A DNA stretch of 64,000 nt, from assembly GCA_965267405.1 (NCBI GenBank), contig OZ253954.1:2852001-2916000 (forward strand), read 5' to 3'. Of this stretch, positions 45,183 through 53,671 are shown piece by piece. Both the position numbers and the translations under genes were made by a program. Position 1 is the first letter of the stretch. The number at the start of each line of letters is the position of its first letter. The notes below the pieces were generated by a model, which was given only the letters and a program-made list of their open reading frames with translations, was not told the origin of the DNA and made no database searches. Source of the stretch: JAPPOI01 sp028818055. GTDB lineage: Bacteria; Pseudomonadota; Alphaproteobacteria; Rhodobacterales; Rhodobacteraceae.

Positions 45183-45811
45183 AGTTGAAACTCGACATCA
45201 CGCCCGACTTCGTCGCCGCAATGGCCGCGGAGGTAAAGGCGGGCGAGAAGGCCGTCACCGCCGCCATGCGCGAAGCGGGAACCGGCCTGAAGTCTTCATG
45301 GCGCGGCCAGATCACCGGCGCAGGGCTCGGGCGACGGCTCGCCAACTCGATCCGCAACCAGACCTTTCCGCGCGCGGGCGAAAGTCTAGATGCGGCGGCG
45401 CTGGTCTGGTCGAAGGCCCCGGTCATCGTGAGTGCCCACGACAGCGGTCCGCTGATCCGCTCGAAAGATGGGTTCTGGCTCGCGATCCCGACCGAAGCTG
45501 CGGGCCGAGGCCTGCGCGGCCGTCGGATCACCCCGGGCGAATGGGAGCGGCGGCGCGGGCTACGCTTGCGCTTCGTCTACCGTCGCCGGGGTCCGAGCCT
45601 GCTGGTCGCTGACCGCGCGCGAATAAACAAACGAGGTCAGGCGGTGGCATCGCGCGCAAAGACCGGCCGTAACCAGGTCACCGCGCCGATCTTCCTGTTG
45701 GTGCCGCAGGTCAAGTTGCCAAAGCGGCTGGACCTCGATCGCGACGCCGAGCGAGCCCTCGATAGCGTGCCGGGTTTGATCGTCGCGAACTGGGTGGAGG
45801 TAAAATACTGA
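45179..45811 (+). CDS. DUF6441-like tail-completion protein
   Basis: A 210-residue basic protein starting at ATG 45179 (ATGA overlap). It contains LDITPDFVAAMAAEVKAGEKAVTAAMREAGTGLKSSWRGQI, LANSIRNQTFPR and APIFLLVPQVKLPKRLDLDRDAE. Its place, between the head joiner and tail terminator, and its HK97 gp10-like opening suggest a tail completion role. Confidence 0.82.
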   Translation: MKLKLDITPDFVAAMAAEVKAGEKAVTAAMREAGTGLKSSWRGQITGAGLGRRLANSIRNQTFPRAGESLDAAALVWSKAPVIVSAHDSGPLIRSKDGFWLAIPTEAAGRGLRGRRITPGEWERRRGLRLRFVYRRRGPSLLVADRARINKRGQAVASRAKTGRNQVTAPIFLLVPQVKLPKRLDLDRDAERALDSVPGLIVANWVEVKY

Positions 45812-45905
45812 ATTCGAAAGGGCTTCCGCTCAAGGCTCACTCTGTTACTGACATTTCACGTGATAGATCACCCCCGTCCAAGTTGAAGATGCGGATACGT
45901 CCTAG

Positions 45906-46691
45906 ATGAGCCTAGCTGCCATAGAAAATGCTATCAGCAACCTCGCAAATTACATGAGGTTATACACCGAGGCCCATAGCCGTTTCGCGAGCCTTTTTGA
46001 CGTAGATCGCGAGGAGGCTATCCATAATATGGAGCGTGCATTCGAAGCAAAACTGGAGGCGTTCCACACCCTCTATGATGTCTCGAAAGATCACTTTCCA
46101 TATTTCGATCACGGCGACACATGTGCGCTGATCGCGTTACGGAATGCCATACACCATCGAGACCATCCTCTATTCCAAGGCCTCTTGTCTGACTTGTGGT
46201 TGCGTGGCGATCCAAACCAATGGAAAGGCGCGACGTACTTACTCGCTCGGCATCGAATGAGTAGTGAAGGCATGTTGCCGATGACTGCCTATTTCAAGCT
46301 GGATGATTTCCGGTTGCGACTAGATCCAGAGGCGGACTCACCTTACGTGGACAGGTTTTTGAAGGGTGAGAAAGCGTTTCAGAGATTTTGTCTCATTCGT
46401 GATGAATTGGGGTTAGATGCCATCCGGCAGGTTGCGGAGGCAGAGCGATATCCTGACAATCAAGTGTACGTTGACATGATGCCGGTGTTCGTTTCGGCAA
46501 TTGTTCGTGTGTTCAAAGCTCTGGACAAGGCCGGTGCCAACTTCAACGGCTTCGATGCAGAAACCTACAAGACGCCATTCACGTCGGAACTTGAAGTAGA
46601 CCTGAAAACGATCGAACACCAACCTCTGAAGTTGAATGGCGTTTCTGAACCTTCAGCTGTCAGAACAAGGCCGCAAGAAACTCGGCACTAG
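45906..46691 (+). CDS. Moron protein with HEPN-like motif
   Basis: A 261-residue protein inserted between two structural genes that are adjacent in related phages. Its base composition is visibly lower in GC than its neighbours, and it has its own 94-base leader. It is mostly helical. R79-N80-A-I-H83-H84 in ALIALRNAIHHRDHPLF fits the R-N-x2-3-H pattern of HEPN ribonucleases and AbiV-like proteins. No family is recognised with certainty. It is probably a lysogenic-conversion gene, perhaps for defence against other phages. There is no obvious ribosome site. Confidence 0.7.
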   Translation: MSLAAIENAISNLANYMRLYTEAHSRFASLFDVDREEAIHNMERAFEAKLEAFHTLYDVSKDHFPYFDHGDTCALIALRNAIHHRDHPLFQGLLSDLWLRGDPNQWKGATYLLARHRMSSEGMLPMTAYFKLDDFRLRLDPEADSPYVDRFLKGEKAFQRFCLIRDELGLDAIRQVAEAERYPDNQVYVDMMPVFVSAIVRVFKALDKAGANFNGFDAETYKTPFTSELEVDLKTIEHQPLKLNGVSEPSAVRTRPQETRH

Positions 46692-46699
46692 AAAGCCCT

Positions 46700-47119
46700 A
46701 TGCCCACTCCTCGCGAAACCATCCTCGCCGCGCTGCACGCGCGGCTCTCGGCGTTGCCCGCCACCGCCCTGCGCGGTGAGGTGCTGCCCGAGCGGGTCCC
46801 GACCGAGGGACTGCTGATCCTGCGCGATGGCGAGCCGGGGGAGCCCGAGGTGACACTGTCGCCGCTGCGCTACCACTACCAGCACCGCGCCGAGATCGAG
46901 TCGGTCGTGCAGGGCACCGACCGTGACGCCGCCTTCGACACGCTGACTGCCAGCGTCGGTGCAGCGCTTGCCGCCGACCGCACGCTGGGCGGGCTCTGCG
47001 ACTGGGTCGAGGCCGAAGCACCACGCCCAGTCGATCTGCTGGTCGAGGGTGCGGCGAGCCTGAAGGCCGCCGTGATCCCGGTGGTGCTGCACTATTCAAC
47101 GGTCGATCCGCTCGGCTGA
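46700..47119 (+). CDS. Tail terminator-like protein
   Basis: A 139-residue protein (RETILAALHARLSALP, VLPERVPTEGLLILRDGEPGEPEVTLSPLRYHYQHRAEIE, LRYHYQHRAEIESVVQG) with the alpha/beta look of gpU-type terminators that cap the tail tube. It directly precedes the tube gene. Confidence 0.82.
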   Translation: MPTPRETILAALHARLSALPATALRGEVLPERVPTEGLLILRDGEPGEPEVTLSPLRYHYQHRAEIESVVQGTDRDAAFDTLTASVGAALAADRTLGGLCDWVEAEAPRPVDLLVEGAASLKAAVIPVVLHYSTVDPLG

Positions 47120-47143
47120 TCCCCAAAGTTCAAGGAGAACACA

Positions 47144-48082
47144 ATGGCACGAGCCCAAGGGGCGCGGGCGCTGATGGCGCTTGCGTTCGAGACCACCTAT
47201 GGAACGCCTCCCGTGGGCGGCTTCACGAAGATGCCTTTTGCCAGCACCTCGTTGGGGGCAGAGCAACCGCTGCTGAATTCGGAACTCCTTGGGTACGGCC
47301 GCGATCCCCTTGCGCCGATCAAGGATGCGGTGACGGCCGATGGCGATGTGGTCGTGCCGCTCGATGCGGAAGCCTTCGGGTTCTGGTTGAAGGCTGCCTT
47401 TGGTGATCCGACCACGACCGGCACCGGCCCCTGGACCCATGAGTTTCAGTCGGGGGCCTGGACGTTGCCCAGCATGTCGATCGAGACCGGCATGCCCGAA
47501 GTACCGCGCTATGCGATGTACTCCGGCTGCGTAGTCGACCAGCTGACGTGGCAGATGCAGCGATCGGGTCTGCTGACCGCCACGGCCCGTCTGGTGGCGC
47601 AGGGCGAGACCGTGGGCACAACGACGGGCGCTGGAACGCCGACCGCTCTCGAATTGCAGCGTTTTGGCCATTTCAATGGTGCGATCAACCGCAATGGCTC
47701 TGCTCTCGGCAATGTTGTCTCGGCTGATATCACCTATGCCAACAACCTCGACCGCATCGAGACAATCCGCTCGGATGGCCGGATCGACGGGGCCGACCCC
47801 TCCATCGCGGCACTGACCGGCTCCATCGAAGTGCGCTTCGCTGATCAGACGCTGGTAACGCAGGCGATTAATGGCGATCCCTGCGAGTTGGAGTTCGCCT
47901 ACTTTCTGCCCTCCGGCGAGAGCTTCACCTTCACCGTGCATGCCGTCTACCTGCCGCGCCCGCGGATCGAGATCTCCGGTCCGCAGGGCGTCCAGGCCAG
48001 TTTCGACTGGCAGGCCGCCCGCGACAGCGTCGTCGGCCGGATGTGCACGGCGACCTTGCTCAACGACATCGAGGTTTACTGA
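47144..48082 (+). CDS. Major tail tube protein
   Basis: A 312-residue protein with the tail-tube pattern: N-terminal GARALMALAFETTYGTPP, then repeated beta strands (TWQMQRSGLLTATARLVAQGE, SADITYANNLDRIETIRSDGRIDGADP, SIEVRFADQTLV) and VHAVYLPRPRIEISGPQGVQASFDWQA. It forms the tube of a long non-contractile tail. It overlaps the chaperone gene by one base. Confidence 0.9.
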   Translation: MARAQGARALMALAFETTYGTPPVGGFTKMPFASTSLGAEQPLLNSELLGYGRDPLAPIKDAVTADGDVVVPLDAEAFGFWLKAAFGDPTTTGTGPWTHEFQSGAWTLPSMSIETGMPEVPRYAMYSGCVVDQLTWQMQRSGLLTATARLVAQGETVGTTTGAGTPTALELQRFGHFNGAINRNGSALGNVVSADITYANNLDRIETIRSDGRIDGADPSIAALTGSIEVRFADQTLVTQAINGDPCELEFAYFLPSGESFTFTVHAVYLPRPRIEISGPQGVQASFDWQAARDSVVGRMCTATLLNDIEVY

Positions 48083-48519
48083 TGCTCCCGCTCGACCTGA
48101 CCAACACCCCGCGCTGGCATGATCTCGTGCCGGGCGTGCGGGTGCAGCTTCGTCCGCTGACCACGGCGCTGATGGTGGCGACGAGAAGCGACCCGGCCGT
48201 CGAAGCTGTGCCAGAGGACGCCTCCGACGAGGAACGCGCCGTCGCATTCGCCAAGGCGCTGGCGCGGCGGGCTGTGCTCGCCTGGGAGGGCGTGGGCGAC
48301 GCGGACGGCAACGCCATCGACCCCAGCCCCGAAGCCATCGACGCGCTGCTAAATGTCTGGCCGATCTTCGAAGCGTTCCAGCTGACCTACGTCTCCAAGG
48401 GTCTGCTGCTGGAGCAGGAAAAAAACGCCTTAGCGCCCTTGCCGAATGGTCCTTCGGCGGGGGCGAGCGCTACTGCGAAGCCTGCACGCAAGCGTGCGAA
48501 GACTGCCCGGCGCAGCTGA
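48082..48519 (+). CDS. Tail assembly chaperone (G-like)
   Basis: A 145-residue protein from ATG 48082 (TGATG overlap). The body is helical (RWHDLVPGVRVQLRPLTTALMVATR, FAKALARRAVLAWEGVG, EAIDALLNVWPIFEAFQLTYVSKGLLLEQ). The zero frame ends in a basic, low-complexity tail (SATAKPARKRAKTARRS), typical of the zero-frame product at a frameshift site. The heptamer A AAA AAC at 48420-48426 lies after codon 113. Confidence 0.85.
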   Translation: MLPLDLTNTPRWHDLVPGVRVQLRPLTTALMVATRSDPAVEAVPEDASDEERAVAFAKALARRAVLAWEGVGDADGNAIDPSPEAIDALLNVWPIFEAFQLTYVSKGLLLEQEKNALAPLPNGPSAGASATAKPARKRAKTARRS

Positions 48520-48746
48520 ACCGGCCGCTCACCCATGAGGGCTGGCAGGTCTGGGATCTCGTCGGTCGCCTCGGTGGACAGCTGCGCGTCCTTCCCGGCG
48601 CCGTCGTCGGCTGGGACATGTCGGCAGCGCTGACGCTCGGTGACGCGCTCGGCGTGCCGCCGCTCGCGATGGCCGAACTGTTGCCCGTCATCGAGGCGGT
48701 GATGGTCACCAAACTCAACGAACAGATGGATCAAACCAATGGCTGA
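48426..48746 (+). CDS. T-domain of the tail chaperone, made by -1 frameshift
   Basis: This frame has no usable start codon before about 48617, yet it reads as conserved protein from the slippery site: LSALAEWSFGGGERYC, then C-x2-C-x3-C-x2-C, GWQVWDLVGRLGGQLRVLPG, GWDMSAALTLGDALGVPP, PLAMAELLPVIEAVMV. It stops at TGA 48744-48746, overlapping the tape measure start by 8 bases. A -1 slip on A AAA AAC (48420-48426) joins it to the G-like gene, giving a protein of about 221 residues, as for lambda gpGT. The region resembles a family named DUF7697. Confidence 0.85.
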   Translation, partial: RLSALAEWSFGGGERYCEACTQACEDCPAQLNRPLTHEGWQVWDLVGRLGGQLRVLPGAVVGWDMSAALTLGDALGVPPLAMAELLPVIEAVMVTKLNEQMDQTNG

Positions 48747-51225
48747 AAAGCGCGTTTCTGTCCGCCTTGCCGCGGTTGGCGGGAGACAGGTGCGCGCCGA
48801 GCTGGAAGGCGTCGGCGAGGCCGGCGCCCGCGGCTTCGGCCGTCTCAGCCGGGAGATGGAGGCGGCCAATACGCGTCTTGCGGCTTTCTCGCGGCGGGTT
48901 CGGATCGCTGCGGCTGCTGCGGTCGCCGCCGCTGCGGCTGCTGGCGTGGCCATGGTGCGCTCGGGGCTTCAAACGGTCGATGCTCAGGCGAAGCTCGCCC
49001 AGTCCCTCGGCACGACGGTTGCTTCGATCCAGACCCTCGAGCGTGCTGGCGATCTGGCGGGCGTCTCGATGTCCGGCATCGAGCAGGCGACCAAGGACCT
49101 CACGCGCCGCCTCAGCCAGGCGGCTGCCGGCTCAGGGCCTGCCGCCGACGCGCTGGAGCGGCTGGGACTATCTGCAACCGACCTGATTGCGCTGCCGCTG
49201 GATCAACGCGTCGGCGCCATTAACGCTGCCATCGAAGAGTTTGTGCCCGCCGCCGAACGCGCGGCCGTGGCAGGCCAGCTCTTTGGCGAAGAAGGCTCCA
49301 TCGCGATGTCGCGGATCGACACGGCAACGCTCCGCCAGGCGACAGAGGATGTTCTCGCATTCGGGGTGGTCGTCTCGGAACAGGATGCCGACCAAATCGA
49401 ACGCACCAATGACGCAATCTCTCGGCTTGGCCTCGTCTGGCGCGGGCTGTCGAACCAGTTGGCAGTTGCCGCAGCCCCCGCGCTCGAAGCTGTCGCGACC
49501 GCCATGGCGGCCGTGGCCAGTCGCACCGGCCCGCTGGGCATCGCCATTCGCGGGCTCTTCGACAATATCGGCCGTCTGACCACCTACGCCGCGACCTTTG
49601 CAGCCCTCCTGGCGGGGCGCTGGGTCGCCGGAATGGCAGCTGCGGCGATTTCGGTACGCGGACTTGCAACCGCGCTTGTCGTGATGCGTGGCGCATTGAT
49701 CCGAACCGGGATCGGGGCGCTGATCGTTGGCGCAGGTGAACTGATCTACCAATTCGGTCAGCTTGTCTCCGGAGCAGGTGGCTTCGGAAATGCCATGGCG
49801 CTGCTGGGCAATCTCGTGAGCGAGATCTGGGAGCGGATCAAGATGGGGGCTGGCAGCTTTGCCGCCTCCGCTATGGCCGCATTTGCCGATTTGCAGGCCG
49901 CCTCCGCCACCGCGATGCAGGGCGCGCTCGAGGGCGTTGTCGGTTTTGCCAATGCCGCCGTGAACAGTTTCGAGGGGGCGTTCGAGGCGATCAAGGCTGT
50001 CTGGGGGCTTTTGCCTGCCGCCATAGGCGATCTCGCGTTTCAGGCGGCGAATAGCTTGATCGAAGGCGTCGAGGCAATGCTGAACGGCGTCGTATCCCGG
50101 ATCAACGGTTTCATCGATGGCGTGAATGCCGGGCTTGAAGCGCTTGGCGTGGAGCGGCGGATCGGCCTGATCGCCGATCTCGATCTGGGACAGCTTGAGA
50201 ACCGCTTTGCGGGTGCTGCGACCCAGGCGGCCAATGCAGCGCAAGATGCATTTGCCGGAGCGTTCGCCGACAACCCGCTGGCCGTACCGGATCTGGGTCT
50301 TGCCGGCGCAGCTACCGATGCTGCCGCTTCAGCCGAGGCCTGGAGGCAGACCGCCGCAACGCTCGCAGATGGGGCCTTGCAGCCCCTTGAAGCCCTTGAG
50401 GCTTTGCGCGCGGCGATGCGCACGGCCGGAACCGAGGCCGAGACCGCCCTTGATGGAGCCACGGCAGCGGCGGATCGCTTCGATGCAGCCTTAGCCGAAG
50501 ATGAAACAGGTGGCCCGGCAGCCGCGCTTGATGAAACAGCAGCCGCCGCTGGTCGTGCCGGAGGGGCGATGCAGAGCGCCGCCGATGTTGCGCGCCAGTC
50601 CTGGGATGCGGCGCGGGCTGCTGTTGAGCGCACACAGGAGATCGCCCGAGGTTTGGCCGACGATATCACAGGGCCGATCAAGGACGCGCTAAAGTCGGGT
50701 GAACTGAGCTGGCAGACCTTTGCGAGTGCAATTTCCGGGATCGCGCAGAACCTGGCCAACCGACTGATTGATAGCGCCTTCAAACCGATCGAGGATGCGT
50801 TGTTTCGTGCCTTTTCGGGCGCGGGCACCGGCGGGGGTGGCGGTCTCTTTGGCTGGCTCTCTAGCGCCCTCGGTGGTCTATTCGGGATTGGCGGCACCTT
50901 CGCACGCGGCGGTGCCTTTGGGCAGGCGGGCGAGATCACAGCCTTTGCCAGCGGTGGAGTGGTCTCACGCCCGACGGTGTTTCCCTTTGCCCGCGGCGTC
51001 GGGCTGATGGGCGAAGCGGGCCCGGAGGCCATCCTGCCGCTCCGGCGTGGCCGCGGAGGTCGGCTTGGCGTTGAGGCGAGTGGTGAGGGTCAGGGCGCTC
51101 AGTCCGCGACCCGTATCGTCAACGTGCTCGATCCGTCGATCGTCGGCGATTATCTGGCGACGCCCGCGGGCGAACGACTGATCGTCAACGTGATCCGGCG
51201 CAATCGGGGAGGCCTTGATGCCTGA
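48739..51225 (+). CDS. Tail tape measure protein
   Basis: An 828-residue, Ala-rich protein that sets tail length and helps DNA enter the cell. The N-terminal helix region (VRLAAVGGRQVRAELEGVGEAG), hydrophobic stretches near residues 290-335, and the C-terminal block (FARGGVVSRPTVFPFARG-like, GLMGEAGPEAILPLRRG) are standard for siphophage tape measures. The length predicts a tail of ordinary siphophage size. Confidence 0.95.
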   Translation: MAEKRVSVRLAAVGGRQVRAELEGVGEAGARGFGRLSREMEAANTRLAAFSRRVRIAAAAAVAAAAAAGVAMVRSGLQTVDAQAKLAQSLGTTVASIQTLERAGDLAGVSMSGIEQATKDLTRRLSQAAAGSGPAADALERLGLSATDLIALPLDQRVGAINAAIEEFVPAAERAAVAGQLFGEEGSIAMSRIDTATLRQATEDVLAFGVVVSEQDADQIERTNDAISRLGLVWRGLSNQLAVAAAPALEAVATAMAAVASRTGPLGIAIRGLFDNIGRLTTYAATFAALLAGRWVAGMAAAAISVRGLATALVVMRGALIRTGIGALIVGAGELIYQFGQLVSGAGGFGNAMALLGNLVSEIWERIKMGAGSFAASAMAAFADLQAASATAMQGALEGVVGFANAAVNSFEGAFEAIKAVWGLLPAAIGDLAFQAANSLIEGVEAMLNGVVSRINGFIDGVNAGLEALGVERRIGLIADLDLGQLENRFAGAATQAANAAQDAFAGAFADNPLAVPDLGLAGAATDAAASAEAWRQTAATLADGALQPLEALEALRAAMRTAGTEAETALDGATAAADRFDAALAEDETGGPAAALDETAAAAGRAGGAMQSAADVARQSWDAARAAVERTQEIARGLADDITGPIKDALKSGELSWQTFASAISGIAQNLANRLIDSAFKPIEDALFRAFSGAGTGGGGGLFGWLSSALGGLFGIGGTFARGGAFGQAGEITAFASGGVVSRPTVFPFARGVGLMGEAGPEAILPLRRGRGGRLGVEASGEGQGAQSATRIVNVLDPSIVGDYLATPAGERLIVNVIRRNRGGLDA

Positions 51226-52339
51226 CCTCTGGCCTTTCCCTGTACGCCAACCGGTCTCTGAAGTGCTGGAATGGAACACCGACACGCTGATCACCGAGGC
51301 GGCCGAACAGCGTATCGCGCTGCGGACGGGACCGCGGTCGATCCTGACCTACACGCATTTACTCGATGGGACCGGCCTCGCGCGTGCCGCCGAACTTGCC
51401 CGGGCGGGGGCGCTTGACGATTGGATGCTGCCTCTCTGGCATCTGGCGCGTCCGGCGACGGCACCAATCGATGCCGCCGACCTGACTGTGTTCGTGGATA
51501 CCAGCGATGGAGCCTTCGAGGCACCGGGACAGGCCGTCATCGCCGCCCACGGCGTTGACGCAGTCCTCGTCGAGGTCAGCGCGGTCCTGCCGGACCGGCT
51601 CGAGTTGGCCGCGCCAGTGGGCGTGACGCTTGCTCACCAGATCGTGGCCCCGGTTGGCATCGGGATCCTGACACGGTCCGTCGAGATCGACCGCCGCCGT
51701 CAGGGACTGGGAACCGTTACGGCGCGTTTCACGCTGCAGGACGCAATGGCGATACCGGCCAGCGGTTATCCAACCCACCTCGGGCTCGATGTGCTGACTG
51801 ATCCCACCGTGCTCCGCCAGCCGCTGGCCGAGAGCATCGCGCAATCCGTCGAGTACATCGACAGCGGCTTTGGCCCCATCGTGGTCGAACCGGTGCTGAC
51901 CCATGTCCAGCGCGGGTCGACAATCACCCTTGTTGACCGAGGCACGGCCCGCTGGTCGCGCCGCCGCTGGCTGCATGCCTTGCGCGGCCGCCAACGCGCT
52001 TTCTGGCTTCCGACCTGGGGTCGGGAGCTGGTATTGCAGGCACCCATCACGTCCTCGACCACTTCAATTGTCGTCGCGGCCACCGCTGATCCCGGTGTCT
52101 GGATCGGACGGCACGTGATGTTCGAGGTCGCCTCTGGCCCGGTGTTCCGCGAGATCACCGATGCCGTCTATGACGCACTTGGGATTCGGCTGACCATCGC
52201 AGCCCCGGGGAAGAGCATTCCCCTGACAACGCCCATTCATCTGCTCACCAAGGTGCGGCTCGATACCGACCGGATCGAGATCGAGCATTTCGGCAATCGG
52301 TCCGAGTTCGCGGCCAGCCTGATCGAGATCCCTGCATGA
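51218..52339 (+). CDS. Distal tail-like protein
   Basis: A 373-residue protein from ATG 51218, overlapping the tape measure end. It opens with WPFPVRQPVSEVLEWNTDTLIT and is mostly beta (ILTRSVEIDRRRQGLGTVTARFTL, WSRRRWLHALRGRQRAFWLPTWGRELVL). In related phages the gene after the tape measure encodes the distal tail or adaptor protein. The specific family is not certain. Confidence 0.78.
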   Translation: MPDLWPFPVRQPVSEVLEWNTDTLITEAAEQRIALRTGPRSILTYTHLLDGTGLARAAELARAGALDDWMLPLWHLARPATAPIDAADLTVFVDTSDGAFEAPGQAVIAAHGVDAVLVEVSAVLPDRLELAAPVGVTLAHQIVAPVGIGILTRSVEIDRRRQGLGTVTARFTLQDAMAIPASGYPTHLGLDVLTDPTVLRQPLAESIAQSVEYIDSGFGPIVVEPVLTHVQRGSTITLVDRGTARWSRRRWLHALRGRQRAFWLPTWGRELVLQAPITSSTTSIVVAATADPGVWIGRHVMFEVASGPVFREITDAVYDALGIRLTIAAPGKSIPLTTPIHLLTKVRLDTDRIEIEHFGNRSEFAASLIEIPA

Positions 52340-53184
52340 CCTATGATCTTGCCGAGACCTCCACCGCCGAAGGGCGGCCGTATTTCCTGTATCTCTTTGC
52401 AGAAGGAGACCAGGTCTGGCGCCTCACCAGCCGGGCTATGACCTGGACCTCGCCTGCAGGGGCCATCGCTGAGGAGACGGAGGATCTGATCTGGGACCCT
52501 TCGCCCGTCAGCCATGGGTCTGTCGTTCAGAGCAGCGACCCTCGACGGGTCGATCTCAGCGTCTCCTTTCCGCTCTCCGATCCCTTCGCCCGACGTTATC
52601 TCGGACCCCGTGGTCGTGCGGTCACGACACTGACCATCTTTCGTGGGCACGAACAGGTGCCGACGGAGGTGGTTGCGCAATGGAAGGGTCGAGTGGTCTC
52701 GGCCCGGGTCGAAGGTCGGCGCATCACTCTACGCTGTGAATCCCTCTTCACATCCATGCGCCGCGAAGGCGTCCGCGCCAAATACCAACGCCTTTGCCGT
52801 CACGCGCTTTATTCCCGGGGCTGCCGCCTCGACATCGAAACGTTTTTCGTCGGGGGCACGGCCAGCGCGCATCAGGGCCTGACGATCACCTTCCCCGAGG
52901 CCGCATTGCTGCCAGACGGCTGGTTCCGGGGTGGCGTGCTGCGCCACGCGGGCGTCTTGGGGTTCATCTCCGGGCATGTAGGGGACGCGCTGACGCTTTC
53001 CGGCCGGATGCCTGATCTGGAGGCGGCCATCGACGATCCCGAAACCCTGGCGCTCGTCGAGATCGCACCCGGATGTGATCTGCGGCGCGACACCTGCAAG
53101 GCCAAGTTCGGCAACCTGCTGAACTTCGGCGGCTTTCCCGACATTCCCGGCCGCAATCCGTTTGGCGGCACCAGCATCGTCTGA
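52336..53184 (+). CDS. Phage BR0599-like (DUF2163-type) tail protein
   Basis: A 282-residue protein coupled by ATGA. The C-terminal motif PGCDLRRDTCKAKFGNLLNF, then GGFPDIPGRNPF, is the hallmark of the BR0599/DUF2163 family found in gene transfer agents and phage tails. The Cys pair of that motif is a conserved feature; similar baseplate proteins bind a metal cluster. It probably forms part of the tail hub. Confidence 0.88.
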   Translation: MTYDLAETSTAEGRPYFLYLFAEGDQVWRLTSRAMTWTSPAGAIAEETEDLIWDPSPVSHGSVVQSSDPRRVDLSVSFPLSDPFARRYLGPRGRAVTTLTIFRGHEQVPTEVVAQWKGRVVSARVEGRRITLRCESLFTSMRREGVRAKYQRLCRHALYSRGCRLDIETFFVGGTASAHQGLTITFPEAALLPDGWFRGGVLRHAGVLGFISGHVGDALTLSGRMPDLEAAIDDPETLALVEIAPGCDLRRDTCKAKFGNLLNFGGFPDIPGRNPFGGTSIV

Positions 53185-53204
53185 CCCACATCTGAGAACC
53201 CATC

Positions 53205-53453
53205 ATGGTCTGGAACTTCGTCGTCCAGATCGTCGCCAGCCTCGTGCTGACGGCGATCTCCTATGCGCTTTCGCCCAAACCGAAACTCGAAGCTCCAAAA
53301 GCGGCAGGGCTTGATGATTTCGACCTGCCGACGGCCGAGGAAGGCCGCCCGATCCCCTTGGTTTTCGGCACCATGTTGCTGCGCGGCCCGAATGTCGTCT
53401 GGGCGGGGGACCTCAAAGTCGATCCGATCCGCAAGAAGGGCGGCAAGAAATGA
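53205..53453 (+). CDS. Small tail-tip-associated protein
   Basis: An 82-residue protein with an N-terminal hydrophobic segment (MVWNFVVQIVASLVLTAISYAL) and a body typical of the start of phage tail-tip proteins (LPTAEEGRPIPLVFGTMLLRGPNVVWAGDLKV). It may be a membrane-linked or hub accessory protein. Overlaps the next gene (ATGA). Confidence 0.75.
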   Translation: MVWNFVVQIVASLVLTAISYALSPKPKLEAPKAAGLDDFDLPTAEEGRPIPLVFGTMLLRGPNVVWAGDLKVDPIRKKGGKK

Positions 53454-53668
53454 GCGAAGACTTGATCGTCACGGTGCCGGACCTGCGCGCGTCCCGGCTG
53501 TGCTTTCAGGGCGCGCGGCCATGGTTCCGCCGCCATGGGCTCGACTGGCAGGCCTTCCTCGCAGACGGGCTGCCCGCCGACGTGCTGGCCGCGACCGGTG
53601 ACGCCCTGGCATTCCGCGTGATTGCAGAGGCTGAGAAACGTGCCGCGCGTGCGGCGAGCGAGACCTGA
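53450..53668 (+). CDS. Small prophage tail-region protein
   Basis: A 72-residue protein (LIVTVPDLRASRLCFQGARPWFRRHGLDWQAFLADGLPADVLAATGDALAF). This short protein recurs just before the tail-tip gene in Rhodobacterales phages. Function unknown. Confidence 0.75.
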   Translation: MSEDLIVTVPDLRASRLCFQGARPWFRRHGLDWQAFLADGLPADVLAATGDALAFRVIAEAEKRAARAASET

Positions 53669-53671
53669 GCC

